Positions 21,095 to 33,265 of a stretch of DNA of 64,000 bases are shown here, piece by piece. The DNA is from Larix kaempferi. Lineage: Eukaryota > Streptophyta > Pinopsida > Pinales > Pinaceae. Position 1 is the first letter of the stretch. Every line of letters starts with the position of its first letter. Position numbers and translations under genes: made by a program. Location of the stretch: positions 38,455,501 to 38,519,500 of the forward strand of contig BSBM01000106.1 in assembly GCA_027924585.1 (NCBI GenBank). Direction: 5' to 3'. The notes beneath the pieces were generated by a model, which made no database searches, was not told where the DNA came from, and saw only the letters and a list, made by a program, of their open reading frames with translations.

Positions 21095-24000
21095 CTGAAG
21101 AAATATTGTGTACCTATTTTTGATAATATAATGTCATGCTGAATTTTTTGCCTACTAAATGAATGAATGGTTTAATGAATGTTAGCTTTTATTGAATGAA
21201 TGGTAAATGTTTCTTTATTGATGAAATATGCATGTTTGCACATAATTGTTTTTCAAGTACATGCATTGGGTACGGGGAATTGAGAGTGATGTGAGGGGGG
21301 GAGGGGCCATAAGAGCTTCCATCTTCACGTGGTTGGCCCTATTCAATAGAGAATATTATATTACTCGAAACAAAGAGGATCTCAATGAATGGATATGGTG
21401 GTGCATTTCTACAACCCACTCAGGTGTTTTCTAAATTTTGACAATTTCTTGGGGCTTGTTATGAAACTAAAGCATCTTATCCGACTTTCCAAGCCTCTAA
21501 CAAGGTAAGGAATTATTCCTTTTCTCACAGTTATTTATTTGATGTATTATTGTCATAGCATGTATGCCATGACTTATAAAATTTCTTCTGGTGTATAATT
21601 GTAGTGTTGAAATTTTACTATGGCTATTTCACTCATCCCTTGGAACTTGTTACAGATAGCCTTGGGAAACATTTTAAAATTTCAAAAGAAAATTTGTATT
21701 TTTGATGTGATCGATAGTATTATATAATTTTTTTTGGTGTTCTCCATGTTTCCTCAGGTGAACTCTTATTACCCATTATTTTACTTGAATAATATTATTG
21801 TAATTTACATTATTAAAAATTGAAAATAGCAAAAAAAATTGTTTGTTTGGGGCACTTAGTATCTTGTCAAAAAGTTTTGGCCAAGAAGGATTCTCTGTTT
21901 ATGGCCTAGAAGACACCATCAGTGTTCTTCTTGGCACCATCATGTCCAAAAAAAAGTTGTTTGGGGCCTCAAAATGGCCCCGGAAGATCAAGATGTAAAA
22001 CAATTCCAAACTAGAAAAATGTGTCTTTGAGCTAATGGACTAGGTGGGTGGCCACCAATGTCTATTTAGATAATCAACCTGTTTTTCTATGCAATGAGAA
22101 TAAATTCATCTTTCAAACAAGATAATTTATTGAGTGCAAAATTCACTAATACACTACCTCTTTCTTTACATGGCCACCAAATTTATCTTTTGACAATGCC
22201 TTGTTAATTAGATAAGCCCTTTATTCTCCCCATAAAATAATTTTCTTCATACTGAGCATATGCTACCTTGATTACTACTTCTTTATTGTAGTTCTCTTTT
22301 CTTTGATTGTCATTCATTACAAGCCCATACTTGTTCACTACTTTGCATATGAAATTACTTTGAGGTCCACCAAGAACACTAATTCTAGTTGTTTCTAAAC
22401 AAAATTACTGAGCACAAGTTATTTTCTCACTAGGCTAGTAAGGGGGGGAGGCCACTAGTGTACCACCCTAAGAAACCCACATGAATTTTCCATGTATACC
22501 AACCCACATGGCATATGGCACCATCAATCTTGGTCATTTCATATGTGGAGGTAGGAAACATCTTCACTAGACACTTGATTTCATTGCTTAGCATGCCCCT
22601 TCTCACTATTTCATGAAACCTCTTCTCTCTGCCATTTATGATGTGCACTAATACCTACTCAATATATCCAACCTGAAACCCTTCAAAATTTTCCCTATAA
22701 CTATTCATGGTGTCTCTACTAGTGGAACTCCCTCATGTTTATAATTTCCTATCTACCTTACATTGTTCATGTTCTATTGATGGTTCACTTCACATTGACT
22801 TTTATTAAAGCTTTATCCCTTTCCCTTGTGCAATGTTCTATTTCCAATATTGGAGACCAATTTTTGCCATCCAATGGACTTTTGTAGTTGCACAAGAAAT
22901 CAATCACAATTTGGAGATGGGATTCGACATTTCTCTATCCCTTTGAACAAACCGAAGGTAATTTAAATCCATAATGTGGTGATTGTATGTATTTCCTTTG
23001 TGTTGTGATTGTTCCTAATGCTTCTTTCATTTTATAGTTTTTTTCATAGGGAAACCATGGAGAGTTTGGTTGTGGAGCTACACAAATGATCTGTATGATG
23101 ATGATGAAAGAACTAGGGGTGACAAAAGCTTCTTTGAGTGGTAGGAATTTATTACAACCAAGCCTATAAACTTGTATATGGTTTTCAAGATAATAGAGGT
23201 TTAGTGGAAATATGGTTGGCCTTTATTTTATATATGGTTGTTGTTTCAATTAGGGATTTATTACATTTGGATTTGGGTTGACTTTTTTGGTTTGAATGTA
23301 TTTTGTTTGGGGTTATTTCTTATTAGAAATGATTCAAATCCTTGTAACCCCATTCCTTTACTAGAAAATTAAAGTTGAGATAAACATCTCATGGTGGTCA
23401 TATTGAAAATCCATCATGGTCTCTAGTAAGCCTGGTTTCTTTAATGCCATAATGAACAAAATTCACGATCACATTGGCCTTCATTTTCTACATTGTAGAT
23501 GGAACCTATGTTAAATTTTTATGTGATGCAAAAATTTCTCTTTAGTGGTAAAAGAAAACATAGAACATAAACATCAACCGACAAGCCTTTGGTCATTCCC
23601 AACACAAGAAGTGAACCACCACCTTGTTCAATAATATTTGAGCATTAGATTTTTAGTATTGACTAAGTTATACCATGAAGTAAATTTCTATATAATCTCC
23701 CTAATCTATGATCCCACTATATTGTGAATATTTCAAAATAATTACTTTGTATGGCTCTTATAAGATCTAAATTTTCTATATTATGCACCTTGTGTTACAT
23801 TACTTGTAACCTTGATCCCTAATTAATTTTCATTGTCATCCTAAATGCAATTTTATTTGGTCATCATACCAATTTATGGATAGTTGAAAGTTTTATATTT
23901 GTCATATTCTTTTTAGTATGTATTTTACATGGGAGAGAAGAATTATTCAAAGTGACATGAACCTACTTTCTTATTCCACCTCTAGTAATTGTAATAATTG

Positions 24001-25849
24001 TTGTCGCATACTACAAATAGAATCGTTTTGCATTTACTATGTACAGAGATTGTCTATGTGGATGTGCAATCTCTATACCATTATGCATAATGCATTAATT
24101 CATTTATTCAATATGCACTATGTCTTTTGGGTGTGTATAATGGATTGTTGTTTGTGTGTGTTATGTAGTATGGGTTGAAGTTGGGATATGCGTAATATAG
24201 TTGTGCCATAATAGTTTTCTATGGGAATGAGTTTAGGTATGTAATTAACATCATAAGTAATAATGGTTTGAGTTGATTACATGGAAATTATCACTCATTT
24301 GTTTAGCATGATCTTGAACCTATTTTTGACAGTGGGTACATCATATGTTTTGGCCAATATATTTTTAGATTGTCTTTTAGAATGGACAAAACTTATTTAT
24401 TGGTTTCCAGCTTGAAAGCATTGGTGCTTATAGCCTAAAAAATGGAAAGTTTATTATTTTTAAATCTGTCTTTTCGTTGGGACAATAATTATTCAAAGTG
24501 CCCTGAACCTACTTTCGTACATTATAGAAATTGCTTTGTCATAGATAATTGCACCTTTCTCGTGCATAGAGAATATCTTTGTTAATGTGCATTGGATTGA
24601 AATGTGAATTGCCCATGTGCATTGCATTGAATTTTGAATTGTCTATTTGAGATATAGAAATTTTGAGTTCCATTTATATTAACATTATTTGAATTATTTG
24701 AATTATTTGAATACAATTGAAGAGAAAAATAATACCTAGGAATAAATTACGAAAAAATGCCTTATAAACTAGGTCCTAATACATAGTAATCAACTATCAC
24801 AACAAGGGTACAACTAGGGTATCACCAAAAAATGGCTCTACAAAAAAATCCAGATCGTTATTAATTCTAGGTTGAGCATAAAACAACTTCATGCTTGAGT
24901 AGGATGAGTATATTAATTGCTCAAGTATGTTAAGTTTCCTACATTTTCTTGATCGAGGTAGGTTGATTTTAGATTGCATTTACTTAAAGACATTATGTTG
25001 CTTGTATCCAATGTGGCATAAGGTAATTATAATTCTATCTTGTGATCAATTTACCTAGAAGGATTGAGAGGTGTTGAAAAGCACACACCAAATTGGACCC
25101 AAAACTAGTATAAAGTGAGGGGAGATGTGTTAAAACTGGCCGACATATAATGGGGGATATTTGATCCATCTATTTGGTCAACATTCTTCTCTTTGGTCAC
25201 CATTCTTCACTTTTCAATCTTTTTTGTATTCCTATCAAGCTCATCATTCCTCTCTCATTCCATTTGAATTTTATGTAGCTCATTGTGTTGTTATATTTCA
25301 TGTTTAGCAATTTTTTTGGCGCTCTTTTTTTCCCTTTCCCTTTCTCTTTGAAACCTTCCCTACCTTCATTGTTTTGTAGAAATGATCCTTACAATTGTCC
25401 TCTAATTTGTAAGATTCTTCTTCTTTTGTTTCAACTATGACATCTCTTGTTTATTTTATTATGCCTCAACCAAGAGTATGATGTAGCTTTTCGAAGTTAG
25501 CAACTACTAACTCATGCTTGATGAATAAAATATTGGATCATGTCCCAAATTTCTATATCACTCTTTCCAACAATAGCCTAAGGAATAATTTGACTAATGG
25601 AATGATACTTATCTTATTATGAGGATCATCTAGATCTAGAAGCTATGATTCTTCCTCATTGGATTCCTATTTTTTTATTCATTTCCTCCAAATACATTAT
25701 GTTCTTCCAATTTATCTTATTTAAAATTGAAATGATATAGCAAAATTTGTTTTTTTCGACTTTTTAGATGTGCTTCTATTTTGTTTATTAAAAAATTCGT
25801 TTGGAACTAGTATTTTTTTTTAAATTCCCCACAGTCATCGCAAATTCGA
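21095..25849. other. AT-rich spacer, no gene recognised
   Basis: Only short ORFs. A possible poly(A)-signal-like AT stretch follows the pseudogene at 21120-21135. A 9-bp tandem 'gaattattt' occurs at 24689-24713. I see no transposase, integrase or reverse transcriptase motif in either strand. Confidence 0.45.
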
Positions 25850-26395
25850 CGACCCTTCTAAAGAATCCGACGACCTTTCCATCCCACCAATGACAAATGT
25901 CTTCGTACTTTGTCTTTTTTCTGTGGGTATATGCGTCGGATATCTCACAGCCATGTGGTCGGATATCCAACCTCCGAGAAATTAATTTGGGTCGGATATC
26001 AGATGGCCATGTGGTATGATATCCAAACTTCTAGAAACTAATATGGGTCGGATATCTAATGACCATGTGGTCGGATATTCGACCTTCTGTAAAGTAATGT
26101 GGGTCGGATATTTGACCTTCTGTAAAGTAATGTGGTTCAGATATCCGATGGTCCTGTGGTCAAATATCTGGCCTCCATAAAGTAATTGTGGTCGGATATT
26201 CGACGCGTATATTAAAATAACTGTGGTCGGATATCTGACATGTGTGTGTCGGATATCCAACAAGACCGTATTGCTGTCGGATATCTGTCGAATTTTCACT
26301 GACATTTTAAAAAAGAAGGGTTTGTTGGATTGTTGACAGTGTGATGTCGAAAATCGGACATATATGTCGTCGGATTTTGGGTTCAATTTTTGTTG
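25850..26395. mobile_element. Subterminal repeat array, probable end of a CACTA-like DNA transposon
   Basis: About 13 copies of a GTCGGATATC-type motif, often half of the palindrome GTCGGATATCCGAC, are spaced 15-40 bp apart in both orientations (25935, 25956, 25992, 26046, 26071, 26104, 26190, 26226, 26248, 26276 and variants). Such arrays bind the accessory transposase in En/Spm elements. The outer edge reads, on the minus strand, CACACAACAAAAATTGAACC, close to the common CACTACAACAAAAAT end of plant CACTA elements. It stops exactly where LTR sequence begins at 26396. No left end was found. Confidence 0.5.
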
Positions 26396-28316
26396 TGTGA
26401 AGTGTAAATAATCCCATTTATGAAGACATGAAGTGGTAAAGAAAACAAGTCAAATCCCATTGAAGAAGTAGAGAAAGAGGCCATGAAGATAAGCTAGGGG
26501 GGGTCTCATGAGAATGATGATAAAGAAAAAAAGGGTAATTTTCCCTCATAAAAGGTATCCCAAATGAAATAAAAAGTTCCATAATCATATAGCCTATTCT
26601 GAGACATTTTCGGTGATAGGTGGCACGATTCCTATCTCCCCGTGGTTGATGAGAAATGAATTTTTGTTTTTACTGGGCCAAACTTTGGTTAGGGCTGACC
26701 TAACATGAGGATATAATTTGGTTAGGGCCAACCTAACCTAAAGTAACTTTAAAAGTGACTTGGACATGTATACATAAAGGTTGAAAATTTTCGTTTGAAT
26801 GATCCAAGTTTAAAACATCTTAAGCGCAAGTTTAACTTAGGAAGACAAGAAGAGTTTTAAGCAAAATTCAAGAGAACAATCAAGTGAAGAAAATTGACAA
26901 AAACTTGCATAACTTTCTCATATGGTATTGGAATCGCAAAATTCTTAGCTCGTTGGAAATATTGTTGTAAGGGATATGTGATCCTACACTTACAAGGGTT
27001 TTTTTTGGTGAAGGACATGGAGCATGACTAGGGTTTCTCTCTTGCTTATTTATCTTGGAAAAGGCATGGACTAGGGTTTATCTTGTGATCTTGATGTATG
27101 GATTAGGGTTCTTATGGCATGATCTAGGGTTCCTCTCTTGGAATGACCTAGGGTTTGATAATGACGATGATGTCAAGAGATTGAAGGATCCAAGGAAGAG
27201 ATGAAGTCTATGGATGACTGTTTCTAGGGTTTGTTCAAGGAAATGACAATGAATACAGTGATCATGACAGTGAAGATATTGGAAATGATAGATTGATACT
27301 CTTAATCTGATCCAGGTGGATATCGGTGGTGGCCCACCTCTTCCAACTGGCTCAAAACAGTCTTCTGGCAATTTTGGTAAATTACTATTTTTAGTAGTTT
27401 TTCGGGTCCTGAACTTCCAGAGCCATTTTGAGGCCCTAAACAACATTTTTTGGCGATTTGGGGGACCAAATGATTGCCTTCGGCATACATTTGGGCCCAG
27501 TCGAAAGTTGTAAATCTCGGATAGACCTTCCCAACGGGCTACCGAGTGCCCCAAATGGAGATCGTATGCAAAAGTTATGACCCCGGGAAGTTGACTGTTC
27601 AACTAACCACCTTGGGGCCGCAAACTTTAGGACGGTTCATCTTCTAGGGTTAGGTTTTTGGATTTTTGGGATTCTTTCCCTCATGCTTATGAGAAATAGG
27701 CCCTTTCGGCCTCTCTTTGTATTCATCTTGGCACGAATGAGCAGAGCGGCCACATCTCTTCTCAGAGATAGCTACCACCATTCCAGCTATTGTATTTTAC
27801 AGTCTGTTCTATTTCCTCTATTTAATAGAATATGTGTTTACTGAATCACTGTGTTATTTGCAATATATCTCTGTGTATGATTCTGTATATGCTATCTTTT
27901 GTTTCGTTCCCACATAAATCCGGATCATAATCATATCAGGGTGGTAGGGTGGTGCTAAGGCAAGTTGGATCTCATGTTCTCAGTGGGTTGTAGTCTCCTT
28001 GTATTGGATGCCAGAGAATCTAGGAAGTGGGTGCTTCCTTCCAGTTGGAACTGGTAAATCTAGGGGGTGGTAGCCTCCTTTCAGTTGGTGCTCATAAATT
28101 AGAAGTTGGTGCTTCCTATGAATGTATTATTGTAATCATGTTATATTATAAGAAATCATTCCATGTAAAATATCTTGTGCAATGTGTATTATTTTATGTG
28201 TTGGTGAATGGTATTGTGAAGGATTATTGTTACATGATGTGCTTAAAGTTAAAAATGGTAAAAAGTGCTCAATATGGATTCACTCCCCCCTCTCAGTATG
28301 GGTGATATTTCCAACA
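26396..28316 (+). repeat. 5' LTR, 5'-truncated
   Basis: It ends ...tttccaaca just before the primer-binding site, mirroring the TGTTGGAAA start of the 3' LTR at 30166. Its first ~140 bp match 30428-30565. It includes G-rich ~45-bp degenerate repeats at 27960-28115 ('gtagcctcctttcagttggtgct' type blocks). Short minus-strand ORFs (27078-27602) are not convincing. Confidence 0.65.
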
Positions 28317-28317
28317 A

Positions 28318-28329
28318 TTGGTATCAGAT
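28318..28329 (+). promoter_or_regulatory. Primer-binding site
   Basis: TTGGTATCAGAT lies one base after the LTR end and matches the initiator Met-tRNA type site apart from its last bases. Confidence 0.75.
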
Positions 28330-28399
28330 TCGCTTACCTTCAGGACAATTTAACAGCTGGAAGGAATATCCTTGAAGCACAAGGACAAGCAGGAAGGTT

Positions 28400-29966
28400 C
28401 TGGTAAGATTGAAGCACCATTATTTGATGGATTAGATTATGAATCATGGATCATAAAAATGAAGTCATATTTGATGACACTTGGGCTAGTGTTTGGAGTT
28501 CAGTTGTAATTGTTCCATAAAAAAATGAAGCTAAAAAGAATTTAAGGAAGGGTAATGCAATGGCAATAAATGATATCAAGAATGGATTATATGATCCCGT
28601 GAAAGTTTTCATGGGATCATGTACATAAGCTAAAGAGGTTTGGGACAATCTATATAATCTTTACACAGTTGAGGAAGTCTTTGAAAAGGAAGAGCCACCA
28701 AAAGAGGAAGTAGATGATGAAGAATAAATAACTCCTGTAAAGGTACCAAGTAAGTTACTCTTTAAATGTGGAAGAATAGGACATGCTATTCATGAGTGTC
28801 CATATGTAGAGGGGAAAGATAGTGATTTGTAATAAGAACAAACTTTCCTCATCACCGTGATTACAAATCCTATTGATGAAGAAAATGAAGATCATCAGAA
28901 AGAAAGGACATATTAAAAAAAAAAAAAATGATAAGAATCAAATATGTAAAAAGCAAGAAGCTGAAATTATTTCCTTGTGAAAGAAATTGAAGAAAGATAT
29001 GGCTCATGAAAAAGATTCAATAACTCTTTGTGAAGGGATGATAAGGAAACAAGACGAAACGTTTTAGATATATCAAGAAGCTGGAAATACCATTGTTGGT
29101 CTAAGAACTAGTCAATTAGAAGATGCCAAGAAAATTGAAGAAGACCTAACAAGTCAGCTTCAAGAGAAGAAATAATTTTGTCGAAGGCAAGAGATGGAGA
29201 TCCTTTCACTAAATAAAGAGAATGAAAATACTATTGCTGCCCTAAAAATTCAAGTAAAAGAAGCAAAGAGATTTGAAGAAGTACTAACAAGTCAACTAAA
29301 GGAGAAGGAAGAAATTTTCCAAGCAAGAGAGTTTGAGATTGTTACTCTACGAAAGGAATTGGAGAAGATAGCTACCACAAAGTTGAGGTTTGAGAAGAGC
29401 ACATTGATATTAGATGATATTCTTAGTCATCCAATATCAACACTCGACAAGATTGGTTTGGGTTATGATGAACACAAAATGTTGAAGAAGGTGAAAGCTA
29501 CAAACCACCAGCAAAGGAAGTTGAAGAGGATTGTTCCAAGCTATCAAGAAAGAAAAGTGAAGAGAAGGCTAAGATTTATGTAGACATTCTTAGAAGCTCC
29601 CATTGAGGAAGAAACTACACAGGAAGAATTCGTCAACAAGATTCAGATAAAGATGGATACAAATATGTTGCACCATCAATAAGATCCTCTACACCCGTGT
29701 ATCTAATCATCTTTCTTGGTAATTGTTTCTCTTGCAAAAAGTTTGGGCATAGGACTAGAGATTGCAAAGATTATGGAGGAAATGTTCAAGGTAATGGAGG
29801 TTTCTACTCGAAATACAGTGTTGAATGCTACAAATTTCATGACTATGGAAACATGAAAAGAAATTGCATAAACAACATGGCAATATCTACTAGAAAAAAA
29901 GTTGCAAAATTTTGGAGAATAAAATTAGAAGATTCACAAGGGGAGCAACTCCAAATAGAAGCATGA
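28400..29966 (+). pseudogene. Ty1/copia-type gag with coiled coil and zinc knuckles, decayed
   Basis: Pieces in shifting frames spell a plant copia gag. KIEAPLFDGLDYESWIIKMK is the N-terminal UBN2/gag start, and NGLYDPVKVFMGSC with AKEVWDNLYNLYT is the capsid region. LFKCGRIGHAIHECPY is a first, damaged knuckle, with its first cysteine now phenylalanine. A long coiled coil with repeated TSQL and KEKEE segments follows (29194-29400 open), then the spacer landmark LDDILSHPISTLDKIGLGY. CFSCKKFGHRTRDC is an intact CX2CX4HX4C knuckle at about 29710, and CYKFHDYGNMKRNC is a second knuckle with its second cysteine and histidine lost. Gag would package element RNA in cytoplasmic particles. Several stops and frameshifts make it non-functional. 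Confidence 0.75.
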
Positions 29967-30150
29967 GTTCAGAGGGAGCATCCCTAAAGAGAAGGAATAT
30001 TGACAAGGGGAGTTGTAGCAAGATCAGGGAAAGATATATCGTCAGGGGGATTTACCCTTTTCCATTGATATCAAAAGGGGAGAGAAATATCATAAGCATG
30101 ACGACAGGGGGAGCATGGTCCCAGGGGGGAGTATGATGGTTTCCATCAAT

Positions 30151-30165
30151 GACGAAGGGGGAGAT
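30151..30165 (+). promoter_or_regulatory. Polypurine tract
   Basis: gacgaagggggagat directly precedes TGTTGGAAAGC, the start of the 3' LTR. Confidence 0.75.
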
Positions 30166-30565
30166 TGTTGGAAAGCTTGTTTGCATTGATGTCAACTTGA
30201 AGCCATGACGATAAGGCAATAATAATCCTTAAAGGATTCTTGAAATAAGGTGGAAATAAGTCTATATAACTCCAAATTGGTCCCCTTATGGTATATCTAT
30301 TAAGCATGGCCCTCATGGGATGATATAACAAGTGGATTTTTCCACATGCCCATTTTGAATTGCACACAAATGGAGCAAGTGAAGAAGCCCATAAAGTTAT
30401 GATGATGTCTCCACATAACCATGGTGATGTGAAGTGTAAAGAATCCCCTTGATGAAGACATGAAGTCGTCAAGAATACAAGTCAAATCCCATTGAAGAAG
30501 TAAAGCAAGAGGCCATGAAGACAAATCTAAGGGGGTCTCATGAGAATGATGCTAAAGAAAAAATG
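30166..30565 (+). repeat. 3' LTR, partial
   Basis: It starts TGTTGGAAAGCTTG after the polypurine tract. From 30428 it matches the visible 5' LTR (26396 onward) for about 140 bp, with few differences. After 30565 no similarity is seen, so the rest is deleted or replaced. Confidence 0.7.
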
Positions 30566-30867
30566 GTTTCATCATCCTCTCCCCTTGGTGAAAATTTTAC
30601 TGGGACAATGTAAATCATGCCAGATGGCACTTTTGGCAGGCCAATATCTTCACCCTCAATGATTGTTTTGGAAAAATAATAATATGGTTAGATGCAAAAA
30701 CCAATAATGTACATTCCTATATTCTCATAATTAATTAATCAATCAAATACTTCGGTGGCCATTTTCCTAAGGCTACTTAGGCAGTTTTACTAGAATAATT
30801 TATACTTGGCCAAATCCTTCAATTTTCAAGGTGAATTTTTACTTGGTCCCCACCTAAAAACCAGCAT
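30566..30867. other. Spacer, nothing recognised
   Basis: AT-rich DNA between the LTR fragment and the satellite, without ORFs or repeats of note. Confidence 0.4.
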
Positions 30868-31735
30868 TCTGAATCCATCGAAATCGACGGATTCGTGATT
30901 GGAGTCACTATTTTGTTGCTATGGGCATTTTGGTCAGGCACCCCGTGGTCATTTAGGGACACTTTGAGGATTTTCTCTAGGGTCATGGAACCCAAACTAG
31001 CGAGTGGACTTGGGTTATGTCAGTTCCCGCATGTGCATGTGGCCATTGTAGATGTTTCCATGATGGAAACGCTCGACCCAGAGCCTTCGGATCATAAATG
31101 ACCCCCTTGATCAAGATTGGGATGGCCTTCACTGAGAAAAACCCTAGTTCTGTAGATGACACAATATCACCATTTTCAAGCCTTCAAGGAACAGTGTGGG
31201 GGGTCCCCCAGTTGAAACCTGAGGTGTTCTGAATCCATCGGAATCGACGGATTCACGATCGGAGTCATGGTTTTGGTGCTACGAGCATTTTGGTCAGGCC
31301 CCTCGTGGACATTCAAGGAAACTTTGAGGATTTGCTTCAAGGTCACGGAACCCAAACCGGCGAGCGGAATTGGATTTTTCCAGCTCCCGCACATGCATGT
31401 GGCCATTTTGGATGTGTTCACGATGGCCACGCATGCTCAGGAGCCTTCAGATGAGAATTGACCCCCTTGAGCAAAATTGGAATGGCCTTCACTAAGCAAA
31501 ACCCTAGTTACTGAGATGGCACAATAGCACCGTTTCTGAGCCTTCGAGGCACGGTGTGGGGGGGTTCCCTAGCTGAAAACCCGTCTCTTGAATCCATCGG
31601 AATGAACGGATTCACGATCGGAGTCACGGTTTTGTTTCTACGGGCATTTTTTCAAGGCACCTTGTAGCCATTCAGGGACACTTTAAGGTTTTGTTCCGAG
31701 GGCACGGAATCCAAACCGACGAGCAGAATGAGGTT
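30868..31735. repeat. ~360-bp satellite, 2.4 copies
   Basis: Units start at about 30868, 31228 and 31587, each with the near-palindrome aatccatcggaatcgacgg followed by att. They share 'ggagtca', 'tttggtcaggc', 'gtcacggaacccaaac', 'gcatgtggccat' and 'gccttcactga'. The similar short ORFs at 30895 and 31267 arise from this duplication. The third copy breaks off at an (ATT)n tract at 31736-31757. Confidence 0.9.
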
Positions 31736-33265
31736 CTTATTATTATTATTATTATTAAGAATTTGACATATGAATGTTACATTTTTGAAAAAAAATTGAC
31801 TATTTGTTTTAGTTCTTCAAATGTTGTCATAATTTTGCATTTTTACAAATTTCTCTTCTATTTGTATGTTCTCAAAAAAATTGTTATTATGAACATAATA
31901 AGGATTTAGATAATTTAAACTTTTATTAAAGAATTTTTTTTTCAATTTAAAACTTATTTGAAATTTTATATGACAAGTAAATTGACCAACTCATTCTAAC
32001 TTAGTTTCCCTAAGTTTATAAATGAAAATACTCTATCTTAAACAATAAATTCATATATTCATATTTTTTATATTCTCATTAAAATGGTTAAAATTAAAAA
32101 TTTATTTATAATAAAACTTCTCATAAACCTTAATACTTTTATTATTTTCTCTCTTAAAATAATCAACAAAATTACCTAAAAAAAACTTATAATTATGATT
32201 CCCTTCATACAAAAACTCTTTCAAAGTTAAGATTAAGATTAACTTTAGATTATTTTTCATTGATTAAATCATTTCCATTAAACCTCTTAATTATTCCATA
32301 TCTAAAATAAATTTTATAATTTCAATTAAAAAAATTTACTGGAAATTTGCTGGCAGTATTCAAGTGAAAGAAACGAGAGGCAAGGCACCGCTGGTAGTTG
32401 TTTCATTCATTGGAATCGCTGGTGTCTAAGTTATCTCATTCATGGGTTTTACGTTCGCTTGACTCTTGAGCATGTGCCTTACCTACGACTTTAGCTAGTC
32501 AAGTCACCTATATAACAGGTGCTCTTCTCCAATCACTCTAACTCCATCATAATGCAATGGATATTTACCTTTGGCTGGAACCATGAGATCAGTTCAAGTT
32601 CCTTGTATGGATATATTTGCCACTGTTCTATCTTCAATGAAGAAAAATGCATCACATGAACGGTAGCAAAGTGGCAGGGCATGGATGTTAAACGTTTTTC
32701 CTCCTCCATTATCTGCTTAAATAAATCTACAATCTCGTCATAAAAAAATAGTCCATTATCTGCTTAAATAAATCTACAATCTGCAAAAGTCACTTGTTGC
32801 CTATCAACATCCGTGTTTGTCGATTCCATGGTGATATTAATACTCAAATAGTCCTTCAAATTGAAAAAAAAGACAAATGATTTATGGCTTTATTGAACCA
32901 TAACTTCGAAAAGCATGTTGTGATCTGGTAGCTAGGACATGGCTCACCAAACTTGACATACTACTTCTTATAAAAAAAACAAAACTATTTTCAGTTCCTA
33001 ACTTTGATATTTCGAAAAACACAAAAATATTTTCAAAGAACGGTTGGGCACCTCATATTTCATGATCAGTTTTGTTTATGAGAACACCTTAGAGCATGAT
33101 ACATATCCATGGCTTACGACTCCAATTTCTTTAATTGTTATTTGTACGTTTTGCTTGTAAACCGAGCATTAAATCTATTGAGCTTCTCAACAACTATAAT
33201 TTACTATCTCAATTATAGATATAAAGTATGTGTTGGATATGAAAAAGAAAAAAAATTGGTAAATA
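31736..33265. other. AT-rich spacer with (ATT)n and a 43-bp tandem duplication
   Basis: (ATT)n at 31736-31757 is followed by ~580 bp of very AT-rich DNA. At 32706-32782 'ccattatctgcttaaataaa' with 'tctacaatct' occurs twice in tandem. No gene is recognised. Confidence 0.6.

Larger units (their letters stand above)
26396..30565 (+). mobile_element. Gag-only Ty1/copia-type LTR element, truncated at both ends
   Basis: The order is a truncated 5' LTR (26396-28316), a primer-binding site (28318), a decayed gag (about 28400-29966), a polypurine tract and the start of a 3' LTR (30166-30565). The interior is only 1.85 kb and contains no protease, integrase or reverse transcriptase, so the element was non-autonomous. 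The first ~260 bp of the 5' LTR (equivalent to 30166-30427) are replaced by the CACTA-like end, and the 3' LTR loses similarity to the 5' LTR after about 30565. Confidence 0.7.

Noticed and set aside
25982-26386. 134-codon minus-strand ORF
   Set aside because: It lies entirely within the GTCGGATATC repeat array and its peptide simply reflects those repeats.
30895-31461. Two similar ORFs (68 and 64 aa) as a duplicated gene
   Set aside because: They are copies of the same part of the 360-bp satellite unit.
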